From the NCBI RefSeq assembly GCF_020103725.1, contig NZ_JAHXBG010000013.1:186001-250000 (forward strand): a stretch of 64,000 nt of DNA, given 5' to 3'. Both the position numbers and the translations under genes were made by a program. This DNA comes from Hyalangium gracile. GTDB lineage: Bacteria; Myxococcota; Myxococcia; Myxococcales; Myxococcaceae. Below are positions 47,172 through 57,442 of the stretch, in pieces. Numbering within the stretch: the first letter of the stretch is position 1; every line of letters starts with the position of its first letter. The notes under the pieces were generated by a model, which was given only the letters and a program-made list of their open reading frames with translations, had not been told where the DNA came from and ran no database searches.

Positions 47172-48230
47172 ATGGTTCTCCCGGGCAAGGGAATGGGTTG
47201 GAAGGAGTTCTTCAAGACGCTGAAGAACGAGTACACGCGGGACAAGGTGGGCGACGTCGCGGGAGCGCTGACCTTCTTCGGAGTGCTGGCGATCTTCCCG
47301 TTCATGCTCTTCCTCGTCTCGCTGGCCAGCGTGATCATCGATCCCGCTCAGGCTCAGGTGCTGATCAAGGAACTGTCCCAGGTGGCGCCCAAGGAGGTCG
47401 TGTCGATCCTGGGTGAGCGCATCCAGGCGCTGGCTGTCAGCAACAACGTGGGGCTGTTGACGGTGGGCGGGCTCGGCGCCGTCTGGGCCGCGTCGGGCGG
47501 CATGGTGGCGCTGATGACCGCGCTCAACACCGTCTACGGTGTCGAGGAGACGCGGCCGTTCTGGAAGGTGCGCGGCACCGCCATCCTGGTGACGCTGGTG
47601 ACGGCCTTGTTCTCCATCATCGCCGCGGCGGTGGCGGTGGCCACTCCCCCCCTGGCCGAGAAGCTCGGTGGGCCTTTCCCCACGCTGGTGACGTGGCTGC
47701 GCCTGCCCGTGGCGGGGCTGATGATGATGTTCCTCTGGGCGCTGCTCTATTTCGCCCTGCCGGATGTGAAGCAGCGCTTCCGGTTCATCACTCCGGGCTC
47801 CGTGGTGGGCGTCGTCATCTGGGTGATCGCCTCGTGGGGCTTCTCGGTGTACGTGGCCAACTTCGGCAAGTACGACGCGAACTATGGCGCCATCGGCGGC
47901 GTCATCGTCATGCTGCTGTGGATGTGGATCTCCGCGCAGGTCATCCTGCTGGGCGCGGAGATCAACGCGATCATCGAGCACCGCTCTCCCGAGGGGAAGT
48001 CGCCCGGCCAGAAGGTGCCGGGGCAGGGCGGCGTCCCGGTGGCGGCGACCAAGACCGAGGTGGAGAACGGCGGCGCCCGGCTGCCCGGCGCCACGGACTT
48101 CCGGCCCACGCCGCCCGAGCCCGCGCAGCCTCCGTCGCTTCGCAGCACTCCGCTGGCGGCCGCCGCGAAGTGGGCGGCTGGCTTCGGCCTGGGCATCTTC
48201 CTGCTGCGCCGCGGCACCCGGTCCTCGTGA
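47172..48230 (+). CDS. YihY/virulence factor BrkB family membrane protein
   Basis: A 352-residue integral membrane protein with about six transmembrane segments. Typical YihY blocks: GDVAGALTFFGVLAIFPFMLFLVSL, GLLTVGGLGAVWAASGGMVALMTALNTVYGVEETRPFWKVR, LLYFALPDVKQRFRFITPGSVVGVVIWVIASWGFSVYV and YGAIGGVIVMLLWMWISAQVILLGAEINA. The last ~90 residues are a proline-rich cytoplasmic tail ending in a further hydrophobic stretch. Once called ribonuclease BN, the family's true role is unknown; transport is suspected. The ATG at 47172 has GAGGAGGCGG immediately upstream. Confidence 0.88.
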   Translation: MVLPGKGMGWKEFFKTLKNEYTRDKVGDVAGALTFFGVLAIFPFMLFLVSLASVIIDPAQAQVLIKELSQVAPKEVVSILGERIQALAVSNNVGLLTVGGLGAVWAASGGMVALMTALNTVYGVEETRPFWKVRGTAILVTLVTALFSIIAAAVAVATPPLAEKLGGPFPTLVTWLRLPVAGLMMMFLWALLYFALPDVKQRFRFITPGSVVGVVIWVIASWGFSVYVANFGKYDANYGAIGGVIVMLLWMWISAQVILLGAEINAIIEHRSPEGKSPGQKVPGQGGVPVAATKTEVENGGARLPGATDFRPTPPEPAQPPSLRSTPLAAAAKWAAGFGLGIFLLRRGTRSS

Positions 48231-48268
48231 CCTGAGTGCCACTCCTTCCCGGCCTTTTCCGGGGAGGA

Positions 48269-48284
48269 GCGCGGTTTGCCGCGC
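48269..48284 (+). terminator. Short GC hairpin after the YihY gene
   Basis: GCGCGG (48269-48274), loop TTTG, CCGCGC (48279-48284). An imperfect hairpin CTCCTTCCCGG/CCGGGGAGGAG (about 48242-48269) precedes it. Together they form a plausible termination region overlapping the promoter of the next gene. Confidence 0.4.
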
Positions 48285-48305
48285 CAGAGAACGGGCTGCT
48301 AGCGT
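48276..48305 (+). promoter_or_regulatory. Candidate promoter for the APP1-like phosphatase gene
   Basis: TTGCCG (48276-48281), an 18-bp spacer and TAGCGT (48300-48305). The transcript would start near 48312, only about 3 nt before the ATG at 48315. No Shine-Dalgarno sequence is visible, so the mRNA may be leaderless. Confidence 0.4.
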
Positions 48306-48314
48306 TCGGTCCCT

Positions 48315-49670
48315 ATGGCCAGGATCACTCCACAGGGACCGAACTCTCAGCCCAGGACTCAGGCGCCGAAGGACGAGCCGGTGCGCAACACGGTGGTCGC
48401 GCCCTCGTCCGGTCCGGGCTCGAGTGTCGCGGTCGGTGCCTCCGCCCCGAGCAGCTTCGAGGCCGCCACGTCCTCACCGGTGGATGCGAAGCTCTCCCAG
48501 CTGCGCGGGTGGATGAACGGCCACACCGACCGGGGTGAGGAGAAGCAGATCCTGGAGATGCTCCGCGCGGCGCCCGCCGGAGAGCTCAACCAGATGTTGT
48601 GCCGCCTGTCCCGCAATGAGCTGCATGCGCTCATGGGGGACATGGACAACCACCTGCTCGGGCCCCAGAACCACGATGCCTTCGTCTCGCTCCTGTCCAA
48701 GGAGCGCCTGGGCGAGCTGAGCATCGACAGCCGGGCCAGGGTCATCGACGCCCTGCAGCGCCATGCCACCGGCTCCAAGGACGAGGCGGCGGTGCGCGAC
48801 ATCTTCCTGGGCACCCAGGGCGCCGCGCTGACCGCGCTCAAGAATGCCGTCGACGCGGGCGGCGACTACCACGATCTGCAGCAGCTGGTGTTCCACGACA
48901 TCGACAATGCGGGCATTCGCTCGCAGCTGCTCGAGCACTTCCGCAGCCAGGCCCAGCCCACCGGCCAGGTGAAGGTGCTGAGCGACATCGACGACACCTT
49001 CTACGCCAACCTCAAGGATGACCGGTACCCGGGCAAGACGGTGTACCCCGGCGTGAAGGCGTTCTACTCGGAGCTCGACAAGGGAGCGGGGCCCACGGCT
49101 GATCGCGAGGGCGATCTCACCTTCATCTCCGCGCGGCCCTACGATCGCGCTGGCTTCGCGGAAGGCCTCACCCGCGCGATGCTGGACGAGAACGGCCTGC
49201 GCGACGCGACGGTGCTCTCGGGGGACTTCCTGCACCTCATCGGGAACTCGAACATCGCCGACAAGAAGTTCGACAACTGGCAGGAGTACCGACAGCTCTT
49301 CCCCGAGTACAAGAGCGTCTTCATCGGCGACAGCGGTCAGGGTGACGCCATCTTCGGAGCGAAGGCGGTGGCCACGGCGCCCTCGGACATGAAGGCCGTC
49401 TTCATCCACAACGTCACGAACATGAGCGCCGACGAGCGCAAGGCGATGGCCGACAAGGGCGTCTTCATCTTCGACACGTACGTGGGCGCGGCCACCGAGG
49501 CCTTCCGGCGAGGGCTCATCACCCGCGAGGGCCTGGAGCGCGTGGCCGCTGCTACGTCCCGGGAGCTCGACGCGGTGCCCTTCGAGTCGTTCGAGCAGCA
49601 CGCGGCGCGCAGGACCGAGCTGGAGCGAGATCTGGCCGAGATGCGCGCGGTGCTGGGCAAGTCCGCCTGA
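48315..49670 (+). CDS. APP1-like (DUF2183) HAD phosphatase domain protein
   Basis: A 451-residue protein. The C-terminal half (~215-400) is an APP1/DUF2183 phosphatase: KVLSDIDDTFYANLKD gives the DxDxT nucleophile motif, TFISARPYDRAGFAEGL motif II, and VFIGDSGQGDAIFG motif IV. Yeast App1 is a phosphatidate phosphatase. The N-terminal ~60 residues are low-complexity Ser/Pro/Thr, followed by a helical region (QLRGWMNGHTDRGEEKQILEMLRAAPAGELNQML) of unknown role. No signal peptide, so it acts in the cytoplasm or is delivered by a leaderless secretion route. Start ATG 48315; the mRNA may be leaderless. Confidence 0.82.
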   Translation: MARITPQGPNSQPRTQAPKDEPVRNTVVAPSSGPGSSVAVGASAPSSFEAATSSPVDAKLSQLRGWMNGHTDRGEEKQILEMLRAAPAGELNQMLCRLSRNELHALMGDMDNHLLGPQNHDAFVSLLSKERLGELSIDSRARVIDALQRHATGSKDEAAVRDIFLGTQGAALTALKNAVDAGGDYHDLQQLVFHDIDNAGIRSQLLEHFRSQAQPTGQVKVLSDIDDTFYANLKDDRYPGKTVYPGVKAFYSELDKGAGPTADREGDLTFISARPYDRAGFAEGLTRAMLDENGLRDATVLSGDFLHLIGNSNIADKKFDNWQEYRQLFPEYKSVFIGDSGQGDAIFGAKAVATAPSDMKAVFIHNVTNMSADERKAMADKGVFIFDTYVGAATEAFRRGLITREGLERVAAATSRELDAVPFESFEQHAARRTELERDLAEMRAVLGKSA

Positions 49671-49733
49671 GTCACTGGACTCCTTGCGCCGTGGAAGGGC
49701 CCACGACGCAAGGGCTGGATCAGCGCGCTCCCG

Positions 49734-50123
49734 TCAGCCGGAGACGTCCACCTGGAAGTTGGCCGAGCCCAGCTCCGTGCCGTCCGGGCCTACCACCTTC
49801 ACCGTCCACGCGCCCGAGTCCCCCGCGCGGAACGTCTTGTACGCGTGCGTCCGGTAGGGGTTGCGCGGGACCTTCAGCTCCACCTTCGACGCGTCCTTGC
49901 CCTCCTTCTGCCAGAGCACCGTCACCTTGTCGTTCTCGATGCCGGACACCTTCGTGCCCGCGTAGAGCTTCGTCTCGGGCGACACCTTGAAGGTGTCCGA
50001 CGCGCCCATCACTTCGTACTTCTCGATGGCGGTGCCGACCTTCACGTCGGCCTTGCCCGCCGCGAGCGCGGCGGTGCTGATCAGCAGGCAGGGCAGTAGA
50101 AACTTCCAGGAAGTGTGGGACAT
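49734..50123 (-). CDS. Small secreted protein, DUF2914-like
   Basis: A 129-residue exported protein with signal peptide MSHTSWKFLLPCLLISTAALAAG. The mature part is a single beta-sandwich: VGTAIEKYEVMGASDTFKVSPETKLYAGTKV at the start, VTVLWQKEGKDASKVELKVP in the middle, and SGAWTVKVVGPDGTELGSANFQV at the end. The final pattern (WxVxVxxxDGxxLGxxxFxV) resembles DUF2914. No catalytic residues. AAGGAGA five bases before ATG 50123 fixes the start. It is divergent from the sigma-factor gene. Confidence 0.68.
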   Translation of the reverse strand: MSHTSWKFLLPCLLISTAALAAGKADVKVGTAIEKYEVMGASDTFKVSPETKLYAGTKVSGIENDKVTVLWQKEGKDASKVELKVPRNPYRTHAYKTFRAGDSGAWTVKVVGPDGTELGSANFQVDVSG

Positions 50124-50272
50124 GACGTCTCCTTGGGTGAGGAGCAGGCACGCTACCACCGTCCACTGACGGGCAGCAGGCAGGGGGCCCACTCGCCAGG
50201 GTCTTCCGGGAGGCCCGCGCCCTTCGCTAACGTCCGCCGTGAGTCGATGTGGCAGAGGCTCGATCGGAACCC

Positions 50273-51163
50273 ATGCCTACCTCACCCTCGGAGCTCGTGC
50301 AGGCCTTCGTCGCGGGTGCCGGCCGCTCGTGCCCCACGGGCAAGGAGGAGCTCCTCGGACAGCTCCTCTCCGAGGCCGTGGCCCGCAGCCAGCAAGCCTG
50401 GTCCGAGGTCCGTATTCCCCCCGAGGACTTCGCGCGCCACCTCGGGAAGTGTCTCCCTGCGGGCGCCCAGCTCGAGCCCGGCCTGCGCGCCATGCACTGC
50501 GAGGATCTCTATCTGGCGCTGGCGGGGCTGGAGGGTGACCGCTCCGCGCTCGAGGCCATCGATCGCACCGCGCTCGCTCCCGCCGAGCGTGCCGTGCGGC
50601 GCGTGGATGCGGCGGATGCCTTCGTCGATGAGGTGATGCAGCTCACCCGCCTGCGGCTCCTCGTGGGCGAGGATCGCAAGGGGCCTCGGCTGAGTGAGTA
50701 TGCCGGCAAGGGCCCGCTGCGGCGGTGGGCGGAGGCTGTCGCGGTTGGCGTCGCCGTGTCGCTCAAGCGCCGCCCGGAGCACACCACGCCCCTGGATGAC
50801 GCGATGCTCGAGTCGGGCCTCGGAGCCTCCGATCCGGAGCTCGCGATGATGCAGCAGCGCTACCGGCCCTCCTTCCGCGCCGCCTTCGCCGAGGCGCTCG
50901 CCTCCCTCTCGGTGCGCGATCGCAACCTCCTGCGCCTCAGCCTCGCCCAGGGGCTGGGTGTCGAGGCCCTGGGCTCGCTCCACCATGTGCACGCCTCCAC
51001 CATCTCGCGCTGGCTCGCCAAGGCTCGCGCGGAGCTGCTCGAGGGAACTCGCGCGGGCCTGGCCCGGCGGCTGGCGCTGAACACCGCCCAGCTCGACAGC
51101 CTCCTGCGTGTCCTCGATGGGCACCTCGAGGTGAGCCTCTCCTCCTTGTTCAAGGAAAACTGA
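50273..51163 (+). CDS. Sigma-70 family-like transcription factor
   Basis: A 296-residue regulator resembling myxobacterial sigma-70-like proteins. The middle contains ADAFVDEVMQLTRLRLLVG and LRRWAEAVAVGVAVSLKR (region 2-like) and the C-terminus a region-4 helix-turn-helix: ALASLSVRDRNLLRLSLAQGLGVEALGSLHHVHASTISRWLAKARAEL. It lies 5 bp before a gene with an N-terminal HxxxCxxC zinc-finger and kinase domain, which suggests that the zinc finger restrains this factor as an anti-sigma. ATG at 50273; a GTG at 50249 is an alternative. Confidence 0.75.
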   Translation: MPTSPSELVQAFVAGAGRSCPTGKEELLGQLLSEAVARSQQAWSEVRIPPEDFARHLGKCLPAGAQLEPGLRAMHCEDLYLALAGLEGDRSALEAIDRTALAPAERAVRRVDAADAFVDEVMQLTRLRLLVGEDRKGPRLSEYAGKGPLRRWAEAVAVGVAVSLKRRPEHTTPLDDAMLESGLGASDPELAMMQQRYRPSFRAAFAEALASLSVRDRNLLRLSLAQGLGVEALGSLHHVHASTISRWLAKARAELLEGTRAGLARRLALNTAQLDSLLRVLDGHLEVSLSSLFKEN

Positions 51164-51168
51164 GTCCC

Positions 51169-54100
51169 ATGTCCCAGTCTCCCGCCTCCGCCTGTCTCGA
51201 CGAGGTCGAGCTGCTCGATCTGGCCGACGGAGTCCCTTCTCCCGAGCTGCGCGAGCGCGCCGAGGCCCACCTCGACAGCTGCGCCCACTGCCGTGAGCAG
51301 CTCGCGGGCTTCCTGCGAGCTCGGGCCCCCGCCGTGGAACCCGGGAACACCGACCCCACCATGGCTGCCACGACCGTGCTGCGCGGTGACCGATCATCCG
51401 AGACCCGGATGCCCGAGCTCGCCCGCGGCACGCTGCTCGGGCGCTATGTCGTCCTCGATCGCCTCGGAGCTGGCGGCATGGGCGTCGTCTATGCCGCGTA
51501 TGATCCGAGCATCGATCGGCGCATCGTGCTGAAGCTGCTCCTCACGAGCGCTGGCTCCGTCGGCTCCGTCGAGCGGCACATGCGGGAAGCCCAGGCCGCC
51601 GCGCGCACCCAGCACCCCAACGTCGTCGCCGTGCATGACGTGGGCACCTTCGAGGACCGGGTCTTCATCGCCATGGAGTTGGTGGATGGAGGCACGCTCC
51701 GCCAGCACCTGGCCGCCACTCGCCCGGACTGGCGTGAGGTTGTCCGCCTGTACCTCGAGGCCGGCCGAGGCCTGGCCGCCGCTCATGCCGCGGGCGTCAT
51801 CCACCGCGACTTCAAGCCGGACAATGTCCTGGTGGACCGCGCGGGGCGCGTCCGCGTGACGGACTTCGGGCTGGCCCGCATGGCCGCTCCAGCGCTCCCG
51901 CCTCCGGCGCCCGCTGACGGTCCTTCATCCGAGCCCGCCCAGGCTCCGGCGGAGCAGGGGAAGGTGGCGCAGACGGCCGTGGCTGGGACACCGGGCTACA
52001 TCGCTCCCGAGGTGTTCAAGGGCACACCGGCGGATGCTCGCTCGGACCAGTACAGCTTCTGCGTCTCGCTGTACGAGGGGCTCTTCGGGTCAAGGCCGTC
52101 TCAGGAAGGGGCCCGAGCTCCAGTGGGCCGCTCGTCCGTGCCCCGCGCGGTGCAGGCCATCGTCACCCGAGGACTCGCCGAGGCGCCCGAGGCCCGGCAT
52201 GCCTCCATGGAGGCGCTCCTCGAAGCCCTGGATCGAGCCGCGTTTCCACGGGCTCGGCGCAGGGTGCTCGTGGCGGCCGGCGTCGGTCTGGTCGTGGTGG
52301 CCGCGGCGGTGGTCTCCCTCCGCAAGCCCGCTGCGTGCGCGGATGCCTCTCCGCGACTGGCCGACGTCTGGAGCGCCGCGCGCAAGGAAGCGCTCCTGCG
52401 GGCCTTCACCGCGACGGGCGCGCCCACCGCCGTCTCCCTGCACGCGGCGACGGGCCGGGTGCTCGATGCCTATGCCCAGGCCTGGGTGGGCGCCCACCGG
52501 GATGCCTGCGAGGCCACCCGCGTGCGCGGCGAGCAGTCGGAGGCCGCGCTGGATCTGCGGATGCGCTGCCTCGACCGTCGCCGCCGTGAGCTCGGCGCGC
52601 TCACGGACGTGCTCCTCTCGGCCGACAAGGCCGCGGTGCTCCGGGCTCCCGAAGCGGCGCAGGCCCTCAGCCCGCTCTCCGCGTGCGCGGACGTCGAGGC
52701 GCTCGCGCAGCCGGTGCCGCCTCCCGAGCGCCCCGAGCTGGCGCCTCGGGTGGAAGTGGCCTTCGGCAAGCTCGCGGACGCTCGGGCGCGCTTGAACGCC
52801 GCCCAGTGGAAGCAGGCCGCGGAGCGCGCCGCCGCCGTGGCCGCCGAGGCCGAGTCGCTGGGCTACAAGCCCCTGCTGGGCGAGGCGCTGCTCGTCGAGG
52901 GCATGGCCTACAAGGATCTCCGCGACGACAAGAACGCCACCTCCCGCCTGCGCCGCGCGGCGCTGGCCTCGCTGGCGGGCCGCGACGACAAGCACGCCAT
53001 CGAGGCGCTGGTGCACCAGATCCACGTCGAGGGCGAGATTGCCCAGCGCCCGGAGCAGGTGGAGGCCCTGACGGAGCAGGTGAACGCGCTCCTGGAGCGC
53101 ACGGGCGGCGACACCCTCCTGGAGTCGCTGCTGCTGCGCTACCGGGGCACCGCGCTGTCCCGGCAGGGGCGCTATGCCGAAGGGCTGCCGCTCCTGCAGA
53201 AGGCGCTCTCGCTGCAGGAGCAGCTGTACGGCAAGGACGGCGTCGAGCTCCACGGCGTGCTCAACACCCTGGGGGATACCCTCAAGGGGTTGGAACGCCT
53301 GGACGAGGCGCTCGCGCTCCAGCGCCGGGCGCAGGCCCTCCTCGAGGCTGCCTATGGCCCCGAGCACCCGCGCGTGGCGCTCGTGCTCAACAACCAGGGC
53401 ACGACGCTGGTCGCGCTCAAGCGCTACGACGAGGCGCTCGCCTCCCAGGAGAAGGCCCTCGCGCTGCTCGAGCGGGCGCACGGCCCTGGCGAGCCGGTGG
53501 GCTACGTCGTCCCCATGCTCAGCAACATCGGCGCCAATCACTACAGCCTCGAGCACTACGAGGAGGCGGAGCGCTTCCTCGGGCGGGCGCTGGAGCTGGC
53601 GCGCAAGAACCTGCCCCCGGGACACCCCACGCGGGTGGTGCTGAGCAGCAACGTGGCCCAGCTGCTCCTCGATCGGGGGCGCCCAGAGGAGGCCATGGCG
53701 CTGCTGCGCGAGAGCGAGGCCGAGCAGCAGGCCGCGTCGGCGGAGGGCCGGCGCAGCATGTGGTTCGCCAGGACGTTCGCCGCTCAGGGAGAGGTGCTGC
53801 TGCGCACCGGGCAGTTCGAGCGCGCCGTCGAGGCGGCACGCAAGTCACTGGAGCTGCTCCGCGAGCTGGGCGCCGAGTCCGGAAGGGCGGGGACGCTCCC
53901 GATCCTGGCCCAGGCGCTCCTGGGCACCGGTCGTCTCCCGGAGGCACAGCGCGCCGCTCAGGAGGCGATCGACCTCCATTCACGCCTCTCAGGTCCTGGA
54001 GGGAAGGCGTCGCCCGAGTCACTGCAGGTGCTCGGAGAGGTGCTGCTGGCGCGTGGAGATGCCGGGGGAGCGCGCAAGCACCTCGAGGAGGCCCTCGCGA

Positions 54101-54300
54101 GCTGGGAGAAGTCCGAGGCCACGCCGCTCACCATGGCCGCCGCCCGCTTCAGCCTGGCCAGGGCCCTGCGCCAGGCCCGGACCGAGCCCGAGCGGGCCCG
54201 GTCGCTGGCCACCGCGGCGCGAGAGGCCCTGGCCCCCACGCCCGAGCCCCGACGCGCCCCGCTCGCCGATATCGACGCGTTCCTGCGCGCCCGGGACTAG
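51169..54300 (+). CDS. Zinc-finger / Ser-Thr kinase / transmembrane / TPR protein
   Basis: A 1043-residue protein with four parts. Residues 34-41 carry HLDSCAHC, an anti-sigma zinc-finger motif (HxxxCxxC). The kinase spans ~90-350: P-loop GAGGMGVVY near 101, HRDFKPDN at 212-219 and DFG shortly after, all intact; a ~25-residue Pro/Ala-rich insert follows DFGLARM. A single transmembrane helix lies at ~366-384 (VLVAAGVGLVVVAAAVVSL). The remaining ~650 residues are helical, with TPR/Kinesin-light-chain-like repeats between ~690 and 930 (QALLEAAYGPEHPRVALVLNNQG, EEAERFLGRALELARKNLPPGHP). It probably senses periplasmic signals and controls the adjacent sigma factor by its zinc finger and phosphorylation. 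The stop TAG shares CTAG with the convergent ybiT stop. Confidence 0.88.
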   Translation: MSQSPASACLDEVELLDLADGVPSPELRERAEAHLDSCAHCREQLAGFLRARAPAVEPGNTDPTMAATTVLRGDRSSETRMPELARGTLLGRYVVLDRLGAGGMGVVYAAYDPSIDRRIVLKLLLTSAGSVGSVERHMREAQAAARTQHPNVVAVHDVGTFEDRVFIAMELVDGGTLRQHLAATRPDWREVVRLYLEAGRGLAAAHAAGVIHRDFKPDNVLVDRAGRVRVTDFGLARMAAPALPPPAPADGPSSEPAQAPAEQGKVAQTAVAGTPGYIAPEVFKGTPADARSDQYSFCVSLYEGLFGSRPSQEGARAPVGRSSVPRAVQAIVTRGLAEAPEARHASMEALLEALDRAAFPRARRRVLVAAGVGLVVVAAAVVSLRKPAACADASPRLADVWSAARKEALLRAFTATGAPTAVSLHAATGRVLDAYAQAWVGAHRDACEATRVRGEQSEAALDLRMRCLDRRRRELGALTDVLLSADKAAVLRAPEAAQALSPLSACADVEALAQPVPPPERPELAPRVEVAFGKLADARARLNAAQWKQAAERAAAVAAEAESLGYKPLLGEALLVEGMAYKDLRDDKNATSRLRRAALASLAGRDDKHAIEALVHQIHVEGEIAQRPEQVEALTEQVNALLERTGGDTLLESLLLRYRGTALSRQGRYAEGLPLLQKALSLQEQLYGKDGVELHGVLNTLGDTLKGLERLDEALALQRRAQALLEAAYGPEHPRVALVLNNQGTTLVALKRYDEALASQEKALALLERAHGPGEPVGYVVPMLSNIGANHYSLEHYEEAERFLGRALELARKNLPPGHPTRVVLSSNVAQLLLDRGRPEEAMALLRESEAEQQAASAEGRRSMWFARTFAAQGEVLLRTGQFERAVEAARKSLELLRELGAESGRAGTLPILAQALLGTGRLPEAQRAAQEAIDLHSRLSGPGGKASPESLQVLGEVLLARGDAGGARKHLEEALASWEKSEATPLTMAAARFSLARALRQARTEPERARSLATAAREALAPTPEPRRAPLADIDAFLRARD

Positions 54301-55901
54301 CGCCGGCGCATCGTCGTGTCGGACGCGTGCTTCTCGAGGAACTCGCTGAAGGGCCCGTTGTAGTCGACCACCTCGCTACCATCCCCCTTCAGCGACCAGA
54401 TGCGCGTGGCCACCTCGGAGATCAGCTCCTGGTCGTGCGTCACCACGATGACCGTGCCCTCGAACTTCTTGAGGCCCTCGGCCAGCGCGCTGATGGACTC
54501 CAGGTCCAGGTGGTTGGTGGGCTCGTCGAGCACCAGCACGTTGTCCTGCGTCAGCATCAGCTTGCACAAGAGCAGCCGCACCGTCTCACCACCCGACAGG
54601 GTGTTGGTCGGCTTCATCCGCTCCTCGCCCGAGAAGAGCATCCGCCCCAGCACGCCGGAGATCTCCTCGTTGGTGAGCTTCACGTTGATGTCGCGCAGCC
54701 ACTCGAACGCCGTGCTGTCCTTGCGGATCGTCCCGTGGTGGTCCTGCGGCAGGTAGCCCATGCTCGCCTGGTGGCCCCACTGGATGCTCCCGCCGTCCGG
54801 CTCAAGCTGCCCCGCGATCATCTTCACCAGCGTGGACTTACCCACGCCGTTACGGCCGATGACGCAGATCTTCTCGCCCTTCACCACCAGCGACTTGAAC
54901 GGCTTGATGACGGGCACCCCGTCGAACGACTTGTGGATGCCCTCGATCATCAGCGTCTGCTTGCCGCTGGGCGCCTTCTGATCGAAGCGGATGAACGGCC
55001 GCGCGATGTTCGAGCGCTTCAGGTCGTCCGTGCGCAGCTTCTCGATCTGCTTGATGCGGCTCTGCACCTGCGAGGCGCGCGTACCGGCGTGGAACCGCGC
55101 CACGAAGTCCTGCAGCTGGGCGATCTTCTTCTTCTTCTCGCTGACTTCCGACTCGACGCGGCTGCGCACCTGGGCCTTCTGGTGCACCATGTCGTCATAG
55201 CCGCCCGTGTACTGGATGATCGTCTCGTAGTCGATGTCCGCGATGTGCGTGCAGATCTCGTTCAGGAAGTGCCGGTCGTGGCTGATGGTGATCAGCACGC
55301 CCTGGTACTCCTTCAGGAAGTTCTCCAGCCAGCGGATGGACTCGATGTCCAGGTTGTTGGTGGGCTCGTCCAGCAGCAGGCCCTCGGGCTTGCCGAACAG
55401 CGCCTGCGCCAGCAGCACTCGCAGCTTCAGGCCGCCGGTGAGCTGCCGCATCGGGCCCTCGTGGAACTTCTCCTCGATGCCCAGGCCCACCAGCAGCGTC
55501 GCCGCGTCGCTCTCCGCGACGTAGCCGTCCTCCTCGGCGATGACGCCCTCCAGCTCGCCCAGCCGGTTGCCGTCCTCCTCGGTGATGTCCGCCTTGGCCA
55601 GCAGCGTGTTCTTCTCGTGCATGGCCTCCCACAGGGCCTTGTTCCCCATGAGCACCACGTCCAGCACCCGCGTGTCCTCGTAGCGGAAGTGGTCCTGGCG
55701 GAGGATGCCCAGCCGCTTCGGCCGGGACAGCGTGCCCATGTCCGCCTCCTCGTCCCCCGCGAGGATCTTCATGAAGGTGGACTTGCCCGCCCCGTTGGGG
55801 CCGGTGAGACCGTAGCGGCGACCCGGGGCGAACGAGACGTTCACCTCCTCGAAGAGCTTCTTGGGTCCGTAGGCCTTGGAGACGTTGATGACGTTGAACA
55901 T
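54297..55901 (-). CDS. ybiT: ABC-F translation factor, YbiT type
   Basis: A 534-residue soluble protein with two ABC ATPase domains and no membrane part. Domain 1: Walker A GPNGAGKST, signature QLTGGLKLRVLLAQALF, Walker B LLLDEPTNNLD. Domain 2: GRNGVGKST, LSGGETVRLLLCKLML, LVLDEPTNHLD. Between them a long charged P-site-tRNA-interaction linker (VSEKKKKIAQLQDFVARFHAGTRASQVQSRIKQIEKLR). The overall pattern follows E. coli YbiT. ABC-F proteins act on the ribosome E site and relieve stalled translation; some confer antibiotic resistance. The first signature has Thr where Ser is usual. Convergent with the kinase gene. Confidence 0.9.
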   Translation of the reverse strand: MFNVINVSKAYGPKKLFEEVNVSFAPGRRYGLTGPNGAGKSTFMKILAGDEEADMGTLSRPKRLGILRQDHFRYEDTRVLDVVLMGNKALWEAMHEKNTLLAKADITEEDGNRLGELEGVIAEEDGYVAESDAATLLVGLGIEEKFHEGPMRQLTGGLKLRVLLAQALFGKPEGLLLDEPTNNLDIESIRWLENFLKEYQGVLITISHDRHFLNEICTHIADIDYETIIQYTGGYDDMVHQKAQVRSRVESEVSEKKKKIAQLQDFVARFHAGTRASQVQSRIKQIEKLRTDDLKRSNIARPFIRFDQKAPSGKQTLMIEGIHKSFDGVPVIKPFKSLVVKGEKICVIGRNGVGKSTLVKMIAGQLEPDGGSIQWGHQASMGYLPQDHHGTIRKDSTAFEWLRDINVKLTNEEISGVLGRMLFSGEERMKPTNTLSGGETVRLLLCKLMLTQDNVLVLDEPTNHLDLESISALAEGLKKFEGTVIVVTHDQELISEVATRIWSLKGDGSEVVDYNGPFSEFLEKHASDTTMRRR

Positions 55902-56105
55902 GGCGCGCGATTAGCACCGCGAAGGGCGCGGTGTGGAGACCTTTTAACGCGTTGCCTCAGGCGTTCATGCCCCCGGTGCGGGCAGGCCCCCCCGGTTCCC
56001 GCCCGGCGCCCATGTGGGATGGGGCCCTCCGCCCCCTGGCCTGCCCGGCTGGCGGACGGGGGGAGGGGCGCTCACATCGTCCGGGTGAAGCGGCGGCGCC
56101 ACAGG

Positions 56106-57289
<1,184 letters not shown>

Positions 57290-57310
57290 CCTGTTCCAGG
57301 GACGCCCGGT

Positions 57311-57326
57311 CCGGTGCAAGCACCGG
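57311..57326 (+). terminator. Hairpin after tgt
   Basis: CCGGTGC-AA-GCACCGG is a perfect 7-bp inverted repeat, 21 bp after the tgt stop. No T tract follows. Probable terminator of tgt. Confidence 0.4.
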
Positions 57327-57361
57327 GTGGGGAGGGGCCCGTGTCGGGCCAGCGCGCCGCC

Positions 57362-57386
57362 AACTGGTATGCTTGTCATACCAGTT
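57362..57386. repeat. Perfect 10-bp inverted repeat, operator- or hairpin-like
   Basis: AACTGGTATG and CATACCAGTT flank a 5-nt spacer (CTTGT). The half-site TGGTATG resembles GntR-family recognition sequences, but no regulator or intact gene start is adjacent. It could also act as a hairpin in RNA from either strand. Confidence 0.45.
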
Positions 57387-57442
57387 CGCAACCGGTCCGG
57401 CCGATAGGCCTCGGTCCGGTCCAGGGGCTCCGCTCCGCGCCT

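Noticed and set aside
54297-54300. Shared CTAG of convergent stop codons as a special signal
   Set aside because: CTAG is its own reverse complement, so two convergent TAG stops overlapping by 4 bp arise easily; no further structure is present.
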